A stretch of 64,000 nt of DNA from Draconibacterium mangrovi_A (GTDB lineage: Bacteria; Bacteroidota; Bacteroidia; Bacteroidales; Prolixibacteraceae): NCBI RefSeq assembly GCF_037646455.1, contig NZ_JBBIXN010000004.1, positions 310,001 through 374,000 on the forward strand, read 5' to 3'. Every line of letters starts with the position of its first letter. Positions within the stretch are counted from its first letter, which is position 1. Shown piece after piece: positions 1-9,671 of this stretch. Made by a program: the position numbers and the translations under genes. The notes beneath the pieces are model-generated. The model was not told where the DNA came from. It searched no databases and was given only the letters and a program-made list of their open reading frames with translations.

Positions 1-77
1 TTAGGAAAATTTTGAAGTTTAGTTTCTGATATCCCAAAAAAGTGCCAGCTTTGTCTGAGAAATATTAAGGTACGTTC

Positions 78-1859
78 ATGAAAGATATTATCCGAAAAAG
101 AGTAGCCTCCCTCCGCAACGAAATCAAGAAAACAGGAATCGATGCCTGGTACATTTCAGGTACCGATCCGCATTCGAGCGAATACCTGCCCAAACGCTGG
201 GAGACGCGTGAATTTATTGCTGGCTTTACCGGGTCTTACGGAATGGTTGCACTTACTGCTGACAAGGCTGCACTATGGACTGATACACGCTATTTTTTAC
301 AGGCCACAGAAGAATTGGAAGGTACCGGAATCGATATGATGAAACTACGTGTGACCGATGCTATCCCGCCTGAAAAATGGCTGGGAATGAATTTACCGGC
401 CGGCAGCAAAGTGGGACTCGACGCGCAAACCGTTAGCATCAACGATTTCAGGAATCTTCATAAAGGACTACTAAAAAAAGATATAGAACTGGTAGAAACT
501 TCCGATCTGCTGGAAGCGATTTGGGAGAACCGTCCGAAAATTCCAAACGAAAAGGCTTTTGAACTGGATTTGCAATATGCCGGTGTTAGCCGGGTTGAGA
601 AGCAGCAAAAAATAGCAGAAGAACTGGCAGCGTTAAAAGCCGATCTGCACGTGGTTTCCATGCTCGACGAACTGGCCTGGCTTTACAACCTGCGTGGCTC
701 CGACATTCCATATAATCCGGTTTTTACAGCTTATGCAGTGGTTGGCAAAGACGTAAATGTACTTTTTGTCGATCCTGTAAAAATCGATGAGGGCTTAAAA
801 ACAAAACTCGAAGCCGATGGTATTCAGTTAAAGCATTACAACGAGTTTTACAATTACCTGGCGGAGATAGCCGGTAAAACTGTTTTTGTTGATCCGTCGA
901 CATTGAATTATGCGGCCTATAGTGCGCTGGTAAACAATAACGAGATAGTAGAAGGTACTTCGATTGTTGCCATTCTGAAGGCACTCAAAAATGAAACGGA
1001 ACTCGAAGGTTTTCGCAGTGCCATAAAAAAGGACGGAGTGGCTCTGGTTGAGTTTTTATACTGGTTAAAGGGAACCATTGGCATACAGCCGCTGACGGAT
1101 TATGAAATGGGAGTGAAACTGGCTGAATTCCGCTCAAAACAGGATGGATTTAAAGGTGAAAGTTTTCCGCCGATCGTGGGCTATAAAAGTCGCGGTGCAC
1201 TGGTTCACCTGCATATTGGTCCCGATGACGGGAAACCACTGGAAGCCGATGGAGTTGTACTTTTCGATTCGGGTGGCCAGTACCTGGATGGAACCACCGA
1301 TATTACCCGCACGGTAGCTTTAGGTGCTGTTTCCGATCAATTTAAAACCGATTTTACTTTGACCTTGAAAGGAATGATCGGTTTGACACAGGCCAAATTC
1401 CCTTATGGCGTAAAAGGTTGCCACCTCGATATTCTGGCGCGGCAGGCACTTTGGCAAAATGGCATGAATTACGGTCATGGTACCGGACACGGTGTGGGAC
1501 ATTTTCTGAATGTTCACGAAGGACCAATGGCGATCCGACTTGAATACAACGAAAATCTGATGCTTCCGGGACAGGTACTTTCCAACGAACCTGCCTTTTA
1601 CCGCGAAGGAGAATACGGTCTGCGTACCGAAAATATGATGGTTTGCGTGGAGCGTGAGACCACCGAATTCGGGCGTTTTCTTGGTTTTGATACGCTTACT
1701 TTATGTCCGATCGATACTTCGCTGATCAAGGTTGAGTTACTAAACGAAAAAGAAAGAACCTGGCTGAATGAATATCACCAGTGGGTGAATGAGGAATTAA
1801 AACCCTTGCTGAATGAAAAGTATCATGCGTTTCTGGATGAGTTGACAGAGGAAATTTAA
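78..1859 (+). CDS. pepP: Xaa-Pro aminopeptidase (peptidase M24B)
   Basis: Cytosolic metallo-aminopeptidase expected to remove an N-terminal residue preceding proline. The 593-residue protein has the long three-part layout of eukaryotic and Bacteroidota aminopeptidase P: two creatinase-like N-terminal domains (about 1-320) and a pita-bread catalytic domain (about 320-550). The metal ligands are visible as D397, D408, H471 (in HGTGHGVGH), E504 (in SNEPAF) and E518 (in RTEN). No signal peptide is seen. The ATG at 78 gives the full N-terminal domain. It appears monocistronic. The family call is firm; the exact substrate preference is inferred. Confidence 0.93.
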   Translation: MKDIIRKRVASLRNEIKKTGIDAWYISGTDPHSSEYLPKRWETREFIAGFTGSYGMVALTADKAALWTDTRYFLQATEELEGTGIDMMKLRVTDAIPPEKWLGMNLPAGSKVGLDAQTVSINDFRNLHKGLLKKDIELVETSDLLEAIWENRPKIPNEKAFELDLQYAGVSRVEKQQKIAEELAALKADLHVVSMLDELAWLYNLRGSDIPYNPVFTAYAVVGKDVNVLFVDPVKIDEGLKTKLEADGIQLKHYNEFYNYLAEIAGKTVFVDPSTLNYAAYSALVNNNEIVEGTSIVAILKALKNETELEGFRSAIKKDGVALVEFLYWLKGTIGIQPLTDYEMGVKLAEFRSKQDGFKGESFPPIVGYKSRGALVHLHIGPDDGKPLEADGVVLFDSGGQYLDGTTDITRTVALGAVSDQFKTDFTLTLKGMIGLTQAKFPYGVKGCHLDILARQALWQNGMNYGHGTGHGVGHFLNVHEGPMAIRLEYNENLMLPGQVLSNEPAFYREGEYGLRTENMMVCVERETTEFGRFLGFDTLTLCPIDTSLIKVELLNEKERTWLNEYHQWVNEELKPLLNEKYHAFLDELTEEI

Positions 1860-2138
1860 GTATCGTAAGTAACAGTTTCCTCGCTATTCTGCCAGTGACA
1901 ATTTTGCGGGAAGATCCTGAAACAAGTTCTCCCGAAGGGATCACTTCGTGGAGGATGACGCTCATAAGATTCATTACAGGATGCCACTAGATACGTCATG
2001 CTGAATTTATTTCAGCATCTCTGTCTTCGCCTTATACCTAAAGTATTTTGGAAGCGGAACAACTGTCATTCCAATCCCGAGCACTCGGGAGAGGAATCTA
2101 TCACTTATTCCTACTCTTTAGTTTGAAACAGGCTGGAT
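1860..2138. other. Intergenic region with palindromic repeat debris
   Basis: This 279-bp gap between convergent genes has no credible ORF. It contains a 27-nt palindromic element (listed separately) and short imperfect palindromes such as CCCGAGCACTCGGG near 2077. These resemble the small dispersed hairpin repeats common between genes in Bacteroidota. No clear rho-independent terminator was found. Confidence 0.5.
1994..2020 (+). repeat. Dispersed 27-nt palindromic repeat, copy 1
   Basis: The arms ATGCTGAA and TTCAGCAT are perfectly complementary around the loop TTTAT. An identical 27-nt copy in the same orientation lies at 52212-52238. Both copies lie just downstream of protein-coding genes, in intergenic DNA. 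It is probably a REP-like element; no transposase next to either copy explains it. Confidence 0.8.
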
Positions 2139-3455
2139 TCAATTCTTTCTTCTCCAAAACAAAAGCAAACCATTCATGAGATGGGCAAAAGCGATCAGCA
2201 GGTTGCCTAACAATTCATGGTGCAGCTGGTTGACGAGTTTGCCGGATAATGCGATTAATCCGCCAGTGATCATGGCAGCGGCCACATTTTTACGGTTCAC
2301 TTTTAATTGAAGCAATCCGGCAAGTGTTGGCACTACAAACGCACCCGAAAAAAAGGTTAGTGCCAGCAGCAGCGACTGAATGATGGACGTAACAAAGAGT
2401 GCAATAACAATGCTCAAAATTCCCAATCCAACAATAAGAAAACGAGTCAACCTGAGGGCTTGTTTCTTGTCCAGATCACCGGTGATCAATTCGCTCATGA
2501 TCATGGAAGAAGTTAGAAGGGTAGTATCGGCCGACGACATAACTGCTGAAAGCAGTGCCGCCAGGAAAAGTCCGTAAGCCCAGGCCGGCAACAGGTGTTC
2601 GGCAAAACTAACAATGCCTTCGCCCGATGCTTTGGAGTAAACTCCCAAATAAGTCAGACCAAATGAAACAGGAACCAGAATCGCTGCCACCAGAATAACG
2701 CTTTGTGAAGCGGTGCGCTCATCTCTGGCACAGAAAACACGCGAATAAATATCGGGACCAACAATAAAAGTCACCGAGTAGGTGATCAGCAAAATCATCA
2801 GATCTACCCATCCAAACGAGGCATTAAACAGACTGTTGATTTTAAGCGGCTCAATGTTCTGTTCGTGCTGCGGATGCGTAGTAAACATTAAAATGGCAAT
2901 CATTCCTGCCAGTATCAGCAGCGATTGCAGGGCATCGGTTTTTAAAATGCTGAGTTGTCCGCCCAGCAGCGTATAAACGATAAATACTACTCCCGCTAAA
3001 AGTGCAGCTTGTTGATATCCGATGGTATTCAATCCGCTAAGTATTTTTGCCGCTGCGATGATCTGCGCTGCAACAATTCCCAGCCAGGCCAGCGGTATAA
3101 TGATCGAAGCAATGATCTCAGCCCGTTTACCATAAAAACGGCCGAGTAATTCTGGTAAGGTAAAATGCCCGAATCGACGGACATATTTTGAAATGGGAAC
3201 AAGTATGAAAAGTCCGAGCGCGGCACTGAACAAAAACCAGAGTGCTGCCCAACCGAGTTTCTGGCTGAGCTCGATAGTGCCCAGAACGGCAGAACCTCCC
3301 AGGATGGTGGCCAGTAAACTTCCGGAAACCTGCCACATGCCCGCTTTTTTCCCGGCCACATAATAATCGCCGGGTTGCTTTATGCGGAAGGCCGAGTAGA
3401 CGCCAATTCCGACGATAAAAACAAAATAGGCTATGATAGTTAATTCAACTTGCAT
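2139..3455 (-). CDS. Sodium:solute symporter (SSS) family transporter
   Basis: Inner-membrane protein of 438 residues with about 12-13 hydrophobic segments and the SSS-type start (a first helix, then a short loop with GDYYVAGKKAG). It should couple sodium entry to uptake of an organic solute; the substrate cannot be read from sequence. I chose the ATG at 3455 over an upstream in-frame TTG at 3470 because a promoter-like GATCTTTG on the minus strand (3467-3474) would overlap the longer start. It is divergent from the oligopeptidase gene at 3525 and shares its short upstream region. Confidence 0.85.
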   Translation of the reverse strand: MQVELTIIAYFVFIVGIGVYSAFRIKQPGDYYVAGKKAGMWQVSGSLLATILGGSAVLGTIELSQKLGWAALWFLFSAALGLFILVPISKYVRRFGHFTLPELLGRFYGKRAEIIASIIIPLAWLGIVAAQIIAAAKILSGLNTIGYQQAALLAGVVFIVYTLLGGQLSILKTDALQSLLILAGMIAILMFTTHPQHEQNIEPLKINSLFNASFGWVDLMILLITYSVTFIVGPDIYSRVFCARDERTASQSVILVAAILVPVSFGLTYLGVYSKASGEGIVSFAEHLLPAWAYGLFLAALLSAVMSSADTTLLTSSMIMSELITGDLDKKQALRLTRFLIVGLGILSIVIALFVTSIIQSLLLALTFFSGAFVVPTLAGLLQLKVNRKNVAAAMITGGLIALSGKLVNQLHHELLGNLLIAFAHLMNGLLLFWRRKN

Positions 3456-3524
3456 AATCTGTTGCTGCAAAGATCGAAATTCTTCAACAAATTCATAAAT
3501 TCGTTATTCATTAAAATCCTGATC

Positions 3525-5633
3525 ATGAAGAACACTATTTTTTTACTTGCCGTTATCTTTCTATTTTTGTCGGCCTGTTCACAAAAAGAAAAGATAATGC
3601 CGCCTGTAGCGAAGAAAATTCCCAAAGAGCTTACCATTCACGGTGATACCCGGATCGATAACTATTACTGGTTGAATCAGCGGGAAAATCCTGAAGTTAT
3701 TGCCTACCTCGAAGCTGAAAATGCCTACAAGAATGAGGTGATGAAACCTACCGAAGAACTTCAGGAGAAGCTGTACAACGAGATTAAATCTAAGATCAAA
3801 GAAGAGGACGAATCAGTGCCGTACAAAAAGAATGGTTACTACTATTACACCAAAACAGAAGCCGGAAAGGAATATTACCTGCTTTGTCGTAAAAAAGGAA
3901 ACCTCGATGCCGAAGAGGAGATTTTGCTGGATGTGAACCAAATGGCTGAAGGGCATGAATATTACGCCCTTGGTGGATATTCGGTAAGTAAAGACAATAA
4001 AATTTTGGCTTATGGTGTAGACACCGTGAGCCGTAGAAAATACACCATCTATTTTAAAAATCTGGAAACCGGTGAATTGTACAAAGACGCCATTCCATTA
4101 ACTACCGGTGGTGCGGTTTGGGCCAACGATAACAAGACGGTGTACTACACGCTGAAGGACGATGTGACTTTACGTTCGGAGAAAATTATGAAACACACCC
4201 TTGGAACTTCAGCAGAAGACGACCAGGTGACGTTTTATGAAGACGATGAAACCTTTGATGTATTCATCTACAAAAGCAAAACCGACGAATACCTTTTCAT
4301 CGGGAGCGAAAGCACATTGACTTCGGAATACCGCTACCTGGATGCCAATCATCCTGAAGGCGAATTTAAGATCATACAACCACGTATCCGCGAACTGGAA
4401 TATTCGGTGGATCAGGCGGGTGATTACTTTTACATCCGTACGAACCTTGATGCGCAGAACTTCCGCCTGATGCGAACTCCACTTAATGCCACCGAAAAAG
4501 AGAATTGGGAAGAAGTGATCCCGCATCGCGATGATGTTTATTTTTCCGATTTCGATGTGTTCAAGGACTATTTGGTGCTTACCGAACGCAAAGAAGGAAT
4601 CAGTAATATACGGGTGATGCCGTGGAAAGGAGAGGAGTATTTCATCGATTTTGATGAAGAAGTGTATTCGGTGCATTCGAGTGTTAACATGGACTTTGAT
4701 ACCGACTTTTTCCGCTTTAGTTATACTTCCATGACGACTCCGCTCTCTGTTTTCGATTTTAACCTGAAAACAAAGGAACGGACCTTGTTGAAGGAGCAGG
4801 AAGTTTTAGGCGGATACGATAAGAACAACTACGAAACCAAACGAATTTATGCCACTGCGATGGACGGAACAAAAATTCCGATGTCGATCGTTTACAAAAA
4901 GGGAATGCAGAAAGATGGAAATAATCCTGCATTGATCTACGGCTACGGTTCGTACGGCTATACCCGTGATCCCTCTTTCTCGGTGGCGCGTTTACCTTTG
5001 CTCGATCGTGGCTTTGTTTATGCGATCGCTCATATTCGTGGAAGCCAGATCTATGGCCGCCAATGGTACGAAGATGGAAAGCTGCTCAAGAAAATGAACA
5101 CCTTTACCGATTTTAACGACTGTGCACAGTTCCTGATCGACGACGGTTACACCAATTCTGAAAAACTGTTTGCCATGGGCGGAAGTGCCGGCGGACTGCT
5201 GATGGGAGCCTGCATCAACCTGAAGCCCGAATTGTACAACGGTGTGATTGCTGCAGTTCCGTTTGTTGATGTGGTGACGACGATGCTTGATGAAAGCATA
5301 CCGCTTACCACCAGCGAATTCGATGAATGGGGAAATCCGAAAGAGGAAAAATATTATTACTACATGAAGTCGTATTCGCCCTACGATAATGTAGTTGCCA
5401 AAGATTATCCGGCTTTACTGGTGACCACTGGTTTGCACGATTCGCAGGTACAATACTGGGAACCTGCCAAGTGGGTGGCCAAACTCCGCGATTTGAAAAC
5501 CGATGACAACCTGCTGATCTTCCACATTAATATGGATTATGGACACGGAGGTGCATCCGGGCGTTTTGAGTGGATCAAGGAAACTGCGCTGGAATATGCC
5601 TTTATATTCGATCAGTTGGGGATAAAAGAATAA
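3525..5633 (+). CDS. Prolyl oligopeptidase family serine peptidase (S9A), lipoprotein
   Basis: Predicted periplasmic or outer-membrane-anchored oligopeptidase of 702 residues. An N-terminal lipoprotein signal ends in LSAC, with the lipid-carrying Cys at 18. A seven-bladed propeller region (about 70-430) precedes an alpha/beta-hydrolase domain with the triad S554 (GGSAGG), D639 and H674 (YGHGG). The family cleaves short peptides, oligopeptidase B-type after basic residues and prolyl oligopeptidase-type after proline; which applies here is unsettled. The ATG at 3525 was chosen because it begins a proper signal peptide; an upstream in-frame TTG (3450) would bury it. A strong terminator follows at 5661. 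Confidence 0.9.
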   Translation: MKNTIFLLAVIFLFLSACSQKEKIMPPVAKKIPKELTIHGDTRIDNYYWLNQRENPEVIAYLEAENAYKNEVMKPTEELQEKLYNEIKSKIKEEDESVPYKKNGYYYYTKTEAGKEYYLLCRKKGNLDAEEEILLDVNQMAEGHEYYALGGYSVSKDNKILAYGVDTVSRRKYTIYFKNLETGELYKDAIPLTTGGAVWANDNKTVYYTLKDDVTLRSEKIMKHTLGTSAEDDQVTFYEDDETFDVFIYKSKTDEYLFIGSESTLTSEYRYLDANHPEGEFKIIQPRIRELEYSVDQAGDYFYIRTNLDAQNFRLMRTPLNATEKENWEEVIPHRDDVYFSDFDVFKDYLVLTERKEGISNIRVMPWKGEEYFIDFDEEVYSVHSSVNMDFDTDFFRFSYTSMTTPLSVFDFNLKTKERTLLKEQEVLGGYDKNNYETKRIYATAMDGTKIPMSIVYKKGMQKDGNNPALIYGYGSYGYTRDPSFSVARLPLLDRGFVYAIAHIRGSQIYGRQWYEDGKLLKKMNTFTDFNDCAQFLIDDGYTNSEKLFAMGGSAGGLLMGACINLKPELYNGVIAAVPFVDVVTTMLDESIPLTTSEFDEWGNPKEEKYYYYMKSYSPYDNVVAKDYPALLVTTGLHDSQVQYWEPAKWVAKLRDLKTDDNLLIFHINMDYGHGGASGRFEWIKETALEYAFIFDQLGIKE

Positions 5634-5660
5634 AGGCGATTTAAAACTATTTGGAAAGAA

Positions 5661-5696
5661 AAAGGATCCGATCCATTCAAAGGGATCGGATCCTTT
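5661..5696. terminator. Bidirectional terminator between convergent genes
   Basis: Perfect 14-bp stem (5661-5674 pairs with 5683-5696, 8-nt loop) with an A-rich left flank. It lies between the oligopeptidase (+, ends 5633) and the ABC-F gene (-, ends 5729) and could serve both. Confidence 0.85.
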
Positions 5697-5728
5697 ACTT
5701 TGAACATTCAACGCTGAACTGGCGTAGC

Positions 5729-7414
5729 CTATGCTTTCAGCTTTTTGTATTTAAATCGTTTTGGTGCTTCACCGCCCATGCGTTTTTTGCGGTTCTCTTC
5801 GTATACCGAGAACGTGCCTTCAAAGTAGTGAACGTGACCTTCGCCCTCGAACGCCAGAATGTGAGTGGCAATGCGATCTAAGAACCAGCGGTCGTGAGAA
5901 ATGACAACGGCACAACCTGCAAAATTATCAAGACCTTCTTCCAGTGCACGCAGCGTGTTTACATCGATGTCGTTCGTCGGCTCATCAAGCAGCAACAGGT
6001 TGCCTTCCGACTTTAGTGCCAACGCCAGGTGCAGACGGTTACGTTCTCCACCCGAAAGCACACCGCATTTCTTTTCCTGGTCGGCACCCGAAAAGTTAAA
6101 GCGAGAAACATAAGCACGAGCATTGGCTTGTTTGTTGCCCAGCATAATGGTTTCGGTTCCTCCCGAAATCACTTCGTAAACCGATTTATTCGGATCGATG
6201 GCTTTGTGGGTCTGATCGACATAACTGGTTTTAACGGTTTCACCGATTTCAATGCTTCCGGCGTCGGCTTCCAGCTGTTTCATGATCAGTTTGAACAAAG
6301 TGGTTTTACCCGCACCATTCGGACCGATAACACCGATAATACCTGCGGGCGGAAGTTGAAAACTGAGGCCTTCAAAAAGAATGCGGTCGCCAAACCCTTT
6401 TTTCACGCCTTCCATTACCACTACTTTATCCCCCAGTCGCGGACCATTCGGGATAAATATCTCAAGACGTTCTTCTTTTTGTTTAGCGTCTTCGTTCAGC
6501 ATTTTATCATAGGCACTCAAACGGGCCTTGCTTTTGGCATGCCGCGCTTTCGGAGCCATTCGCACCCATTCCAGTTCGCGTTCAAGCGTTTTCCTGCGCT
6601 TCTGGCTGCCTTTTTCTTCCTGCTCCAGACGTTTTGCTTTTTGCTCGAGCCACGAACTGTAATTCCCTTTCCACGGGATTCCCATGCCACGGTCGAGCTC
6701 AAGGATCCAACCCGCAACATTATCAAGAAAATAACGGTCGTGGGTAATGCAGATTACCGTGCCTTTATACTGGTCAAGGTGAGCTTCCAGCCACTGGATA
6801 CTTTCGGCATCGAGGTGGTTGGTAGGCTCATCGAGCAAAAGTACATCAGGTTCTTTAAGTAGAAGGCGACACAGTGCCACCCGGCGGCGTTCTCCACCCG
6901 AAAGTTCGCTGATGGGCTGATCATCGGGTGGACACTGCAAAGCATCCATGGCACGCTCCAGTTTGCTGTCGAGGTTCCAGGCATCCAGCGCATCCATTTT
7001 CTCCTGCAGTTGCGCCTGCTCATTCATCAGTTCCTCCATTTTATCCGGATTCTCATACACTTCCGGCTGACCAAACAACTGATTGATCTCCTCGTAGCGG
7101 TTCAGCACATCAACAGTTTCCTGCATGCCTTCTTTTACCACATCGATCACTGTTTTGCTTTCATCAAGCTGTGGCTCCTGTTCGAGCAGGCCAACCGAGT
7201 AGCCCGGTGCAAAAACCAGCTCGCCGTTAAAAGCTTTATCCTGTCCGGCAATAATGCGCAGCAAGGTGGATTTACCTGATCCGTTCAAACCAATAATACC
7301 GATTTTCGCGCCCAGGAAAAACGAAAGCGAAATGTCCTTGATCACTGTTTTTGATGGCGGGTAGGTTTTACTCACCTTGTACATCGAAAAAATTATCTTC
7401 TTGTCGTCGCTCAT
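5729..7414 (-). CDS. ettA: Energy-dependent translational throttle protein EttA (ABC-F ATPase)
   Basis: Soluble 561-residue protein with two ABC ATPase domains and no membrane segments. Walker A motifs are GLNGSGKST and GPNGAGKTT; both copies carry LSGGER signatures followed by LLLDEPTN Walker B segments. The charged linker between domains and the length match EttA, which binds the ribosomal E site and gates the first elongation steps according to ATP level. The ATG at 7414 is favoured over the longer open frame (to 7546) because an exact TATTTTTG promoter element lies at 7437-7444 on the same strand. Confidence 0.93.
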   Translation of the reverse strand: MSDDKKIIFSMYKVSKTYPPSKTVIKDISLSFFLGAKIGIIGLNGSGKSTLLRIIAGQDKAFNGELVFAPGYSVGLLEQEPQLDESKTVIDVVKEGMQETVDVLNRYEEINQLFGQPEVYENPDKMEELMNEQAQLQEKMDALDAWNLDSKLERAMDALQCPPDDQPISELSGGERRRVALCRLLLKEPDVLLLDEPTNHLDAESIQWLEAHLDQYKGTVICITHDRYFLDNVAGWILELDRGMGIPWKGNYSSWLEQKAKRLEQEEKGSQKRRKTLERELEWVRMAPKARHAKSKARLSAYDKMLNEDAKQKEERLEIFIPNGPRLGDKVVVMEGVKKGFGDRILFEGLSFQLPPAGIIGVIGPNGAGKTTLFKLIMKQLEADAGSIEIGETVKTSYVDQTHKAIDPNKSVYEVISGGTETIMLGNKQANARAYVSRFNFSGADQEKKCGVLSGGERNRLHLALALKSEGNLLLLDEPTNDIDVNTLRALEEGLDNFAGCAVVISHDRWFLDRIATHILAFEGEGHVHYFEGTFSVYEENRKKRMGGEAPKRFKYKKLKA

Positions 7415-7436
7415 TTTTCTTGTTTTATTGTCGGTG

Positions 7437-7444
7437 CAAAAATA
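7437..7444 (-). promoter_or_regulatory. Bacteroidota-type -7 element of ettA
   Basis: Minus-strand TATTTTTG matches TAnnTTTG exactly. It implies a leader of roughly 15-20 nt before the ATG at 7414. No clear -33 TTTG was found. Confidence 0.55.
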
Positions 7445-7642
7445 CAACAGAAAGTGGAATTTAGTTTTGAAAGAAGTTAAAACTGAAAAAGTGATGAATA
7501 TGAAGAAAGTAACAAGCGAAAAGTCATTTCTTGTTGCAAATGACACTGATTATATCAGGTAATTAAAACCACAAACCTGAAAAATCGTATAAAGAATAAC
7601 TACAGGTACCACAGGGGCTTGTAAGTAATTTTTTCATAGAAA

Positions 7643-7691
7643 TAACTTAATTGGGTTAAGTTATGTAGCATCCCTACTTTTGCAGGGATGC
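7643..7691 (+). ncRNA. Two adjacent hairpins, possible small RNA 3' end or orphan terminator
   Basis: The first hairpin has perfect 8-bp arms TAACTTAA and TTAAGTTA (7643-7650, 7656-7663). The second has perfect 8-bp arms GCATCCCT and AGGGATGC (7668-7675, 7684-7691) and is followed on the plus strand by TTTCTTGTTT. No plus-strand gene ends nearby, so a short plus-strand transcript is possible. An operator or a repeat remnant is equally possible. Confidence 0.3.
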
Positions 7692-7988
7692 TTTCTTGTT
7701 TATAGAAGCTGTTCACAGCATAGTTTGAAACACATAATGACAGAAGTGTGATACATTCATTTTTCCATTTAGTGGAATAACAATACTTATTGAAGGCAAT
7801 AAAATTTAAAAATCTTCAACACGGGAAGAGAATAATATCCAATTATGATTCCAACAATTTTTATCTAATAGCTAATTTGAATTTCTTAAATATCCCAGGA
7901 TAAAATTCGTCTCAAAATTCAAATTAAATAATTGTTCGGGTTGATGTGACTATGGTATTTTTTTGTGTTGAATTAGACGGTAGTATTC

Positions 7989-8020
7989 AAAAGAAAAGAG
8001 GCTACCAAGATGGAAGCCTC
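7989..8020 (-). terminator. Terminator of the FAS1 lipoprotein gene
   Basis: On the minus strand a 10-bp stem with one mismatch (8020-8011 with 8007-7998, 3-nt loop) is followed by TTTTCTTTT. It lies 39 bp past the stop codon at 8059. Confidence 0.75.
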
Positions 8021-8058
8021 TAAACTCTAAATCTAAGCAGGTAAAGAACCTGAACTTA

Positions 8059-8700
8059 TTATAATTCTACCGGTAATATTACTGTATCAATAACGTGGAT
8101 TATTCCGTTTGATGCTGAAATGTTAGCTCCGATAATATTTGCGCTGTTTCCAACCGCATCAATCGAAAGGTCTGGGTTCACATCAAAAGTGGCTCCTAAT
8201 AAGGTTTCGATCGTACGGGTTCCGTTTTTAGGAACTACACTGTTAGCTGCACGACGTCCGTCAGTAACATGGTAAAGCAGCACATTTGCAACAGTTCCTT
8301 CACCAAGTGCTGCATCAATAGCAGTAAATGGGTCGTTAGGATCTACTCCGGTAGCGACTACCAAATCAATAAATGCCTGGTCGGTTGGTGCAAATACAGT
8401 ATACTGGTCACCACCTGCAAATACATCGGTCAATCCAGCATATTCAAGAGCTGCAAGTAACAAAGTGAACTGAGGCTCACTAGCTTCTGTTGAGGCGACA
8501 ACAATTTCGGCAATAGTTGCATCTCCTTTTTTAGGTGCGGCTTTACTTTTCTCAGCTGACTTCGTTTCAAGCTCTGCTTGCGTGGGTACATAATCATCAC
8601 TGGCTTTATCACAACTTACTGCAAATAAAGCAACTGCAAAAATAGCTACAAGGGTTAAACTTCTCAAGTTCAAAGCCCTTTTCAAATTCAAATTTTTCAT
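8059..8700 (-). CDS. Fasciclin (FAS1) domain lipoprotein
   Basis: Secreted lipoprotein of 213 residues. The signal ends in FAVSC with the Cys at about 30, followed by a charged linker and one FAS1 domain (about 70-213) with the family's TVFAPTDQAF and NGIIHVIDTVILP motifs. FAS1 domains mediate adhesion between cells or to matrix polymers; ligand unknown. It is monocistronic, with its own promoter element at 8731 and terminator at 7989. Confidence 0.9.
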   Translation of the reverse strand: MKNLNLKRALNLRSLTLVAIFAVALFAVSCDKASDDYVPTQAELETKSAEKSKAAPKKGDATIAEIVVASTEASEPQFTLLLAALEYAGLTDVFAGGDQYTVFAPTDQAFIDLVVATGVDPNDPFTAIDAALGEGTVANVLLYHVTDGRRAANSVVPKNGTRTIETLLGATFDVNPDLSIDAVGNSANIIGANISASNGIIHVIDTVILPVEL

Positions 8701-9017
8701 TATGTTTATATTTTAGAATTAAAGTTTCAACAAATATAACGAAAAAGACCATGAAGTGTTTATGTAAATTATATAAATATTAAACAAAAATGGTGTTTGA
8801 ATATATAAAAATGCCTGTAAAGGCCTTTTAATATAGGGAATAATATGAAAGTTAAAAAAAGTTAAATGTATTATGGAGATGAACTTTATTCATACAAATA
8901 CTCAATATTGAGACTGAATGTCTCCTTTTCTCTTGTCCTATTCTAAATGGATTTCTATTTCTTGATGTATTTAAAGAAAATCCGTAGTGGAAGTTATTAA
9001 AGTCAAACGGATTCCAA
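8701..9017. other. 317-bp intergenic region
   Basis: AT-rich. It carries the FAS1 promoter element near its left end and a weak hairpin (GAGAC/GTCTC, about 8909-8923). No ORF or other signal was recognised. Confidence 0.4.
8731..8738 (-). promoter_or_regulatory. -7 element of the FAS1 gene
   Basis: Minus-strand TATATTTG fits TAnnTTTG exactly, about 30 bp upstream of the ATG at 8700. No convincing -33 TTTG is visible. Confidence 0.55.
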
Positions 9018-9527
9018 CTATTTTCCCCTCAATTTTTTCCTTGTCATATTCAGCAGCCACCTGGAATAATTGTAAAGGTGTATTCCCCAGAATACGATCA
9101 ACAACAGTCCGAGTTTGGAATGTACTTCACGAAGTACCTCTGCCAGTTTGGTGCCGTCGAATGTCCACCAGGCCAAAAGTGCAGTGAGTGCACACATCAG
9201 AAAAACAATAAGCTGTGTGAGGTTCATGCCGCTGTTATTCCCTTTCAGCTTAAAGGTGAACAGTTGTTTGAGCCAGTTAATATGCATCATCAGGTGCGTG
9301 ATGATGATTGGAATAATAACAAGTGCCGTGATTTGGTGAATGGTCAACCACTGATGCCCGTTCAACCTCAAAGTTGGAAGCTTTTCATCAAATCCGCTGT
9401 GGTAACGCAACACGATGATGCCCGTGGAAAGTAGAAATAGAAAAGGCAAAAACGAAAACAGATTGAATACATAATTCCGCGTTGCTTTTGATATTTTCTT
9501 TTCGGGTTGAGCCATTTTCTTTGTCAT
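9018..9527 (-). CDS. DUF4405-type membrane protein (cytochrome b561-like)
   Basis: Small integral membrane protein of about 169 residues with four hydrophobic segments. His residues in the second and fourth helices (HQITALVIIP...THLMMH and HSKLGLLLIVFWGIHLYNYSRWLL) are placed as in b-type cytochrome-like DUF4405 proteins, where they may bind heme. An electron-transfer role is inferred from the fold only. The ATG at 9527 was taken; ATG 9515 also fits and an upstream TTG at 9539 is less likely. Confidence 0.7.
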   Translation of the reverse strand: MTKKMAQPEKKISKATRNYVFNLFSFLPFLFLLSTGIIVLRYHSGFDEKLPTLRLNGHQWLTIHQITALVIIPIIITHLMMHINWLKQLFTFKLKGNNSGMNLTQLIVFLMCALTALLAWWTFDGTKLAEVLREVHSKLGLLLIVFWGIHLYNYSRWLLNMTRKKLRGK

Positions 9528-9671
9528 AAAGAATTGCAATTATACATCGTTTCGGTATTTTGAGCAAAATGTTTGCGTGTTGCCCGATGAAAAAATTACT
9601 ACCGAATTTTCCTTCCTATTTCGCATTTCTCATTTTTGATAGTAAATTAGAAGTACTAAAAACGATACAAA

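Larger units (their letters stand above)
7415..8058. other. 644-bp intergenic region
   Basis: AT-rich DNA between the ettA start and the FAS1 gene end, with no ORF that looks coding. It holds the ettA promoter (7437-7444), two adjacent hairpins (7643-7691) and the FAS1 terminator (7989-8020). The stretch 7700-7985 shows nothing recognisable. Confidence 0.5.

Noticed and set aside
6029..6862. 277-residue plus-strand open frame
   Set aside because: It lies entirely opposite ettA, whose ABC motifs are unambiguous; the frame shows no conserved motif and Phe-rich antisense composition.
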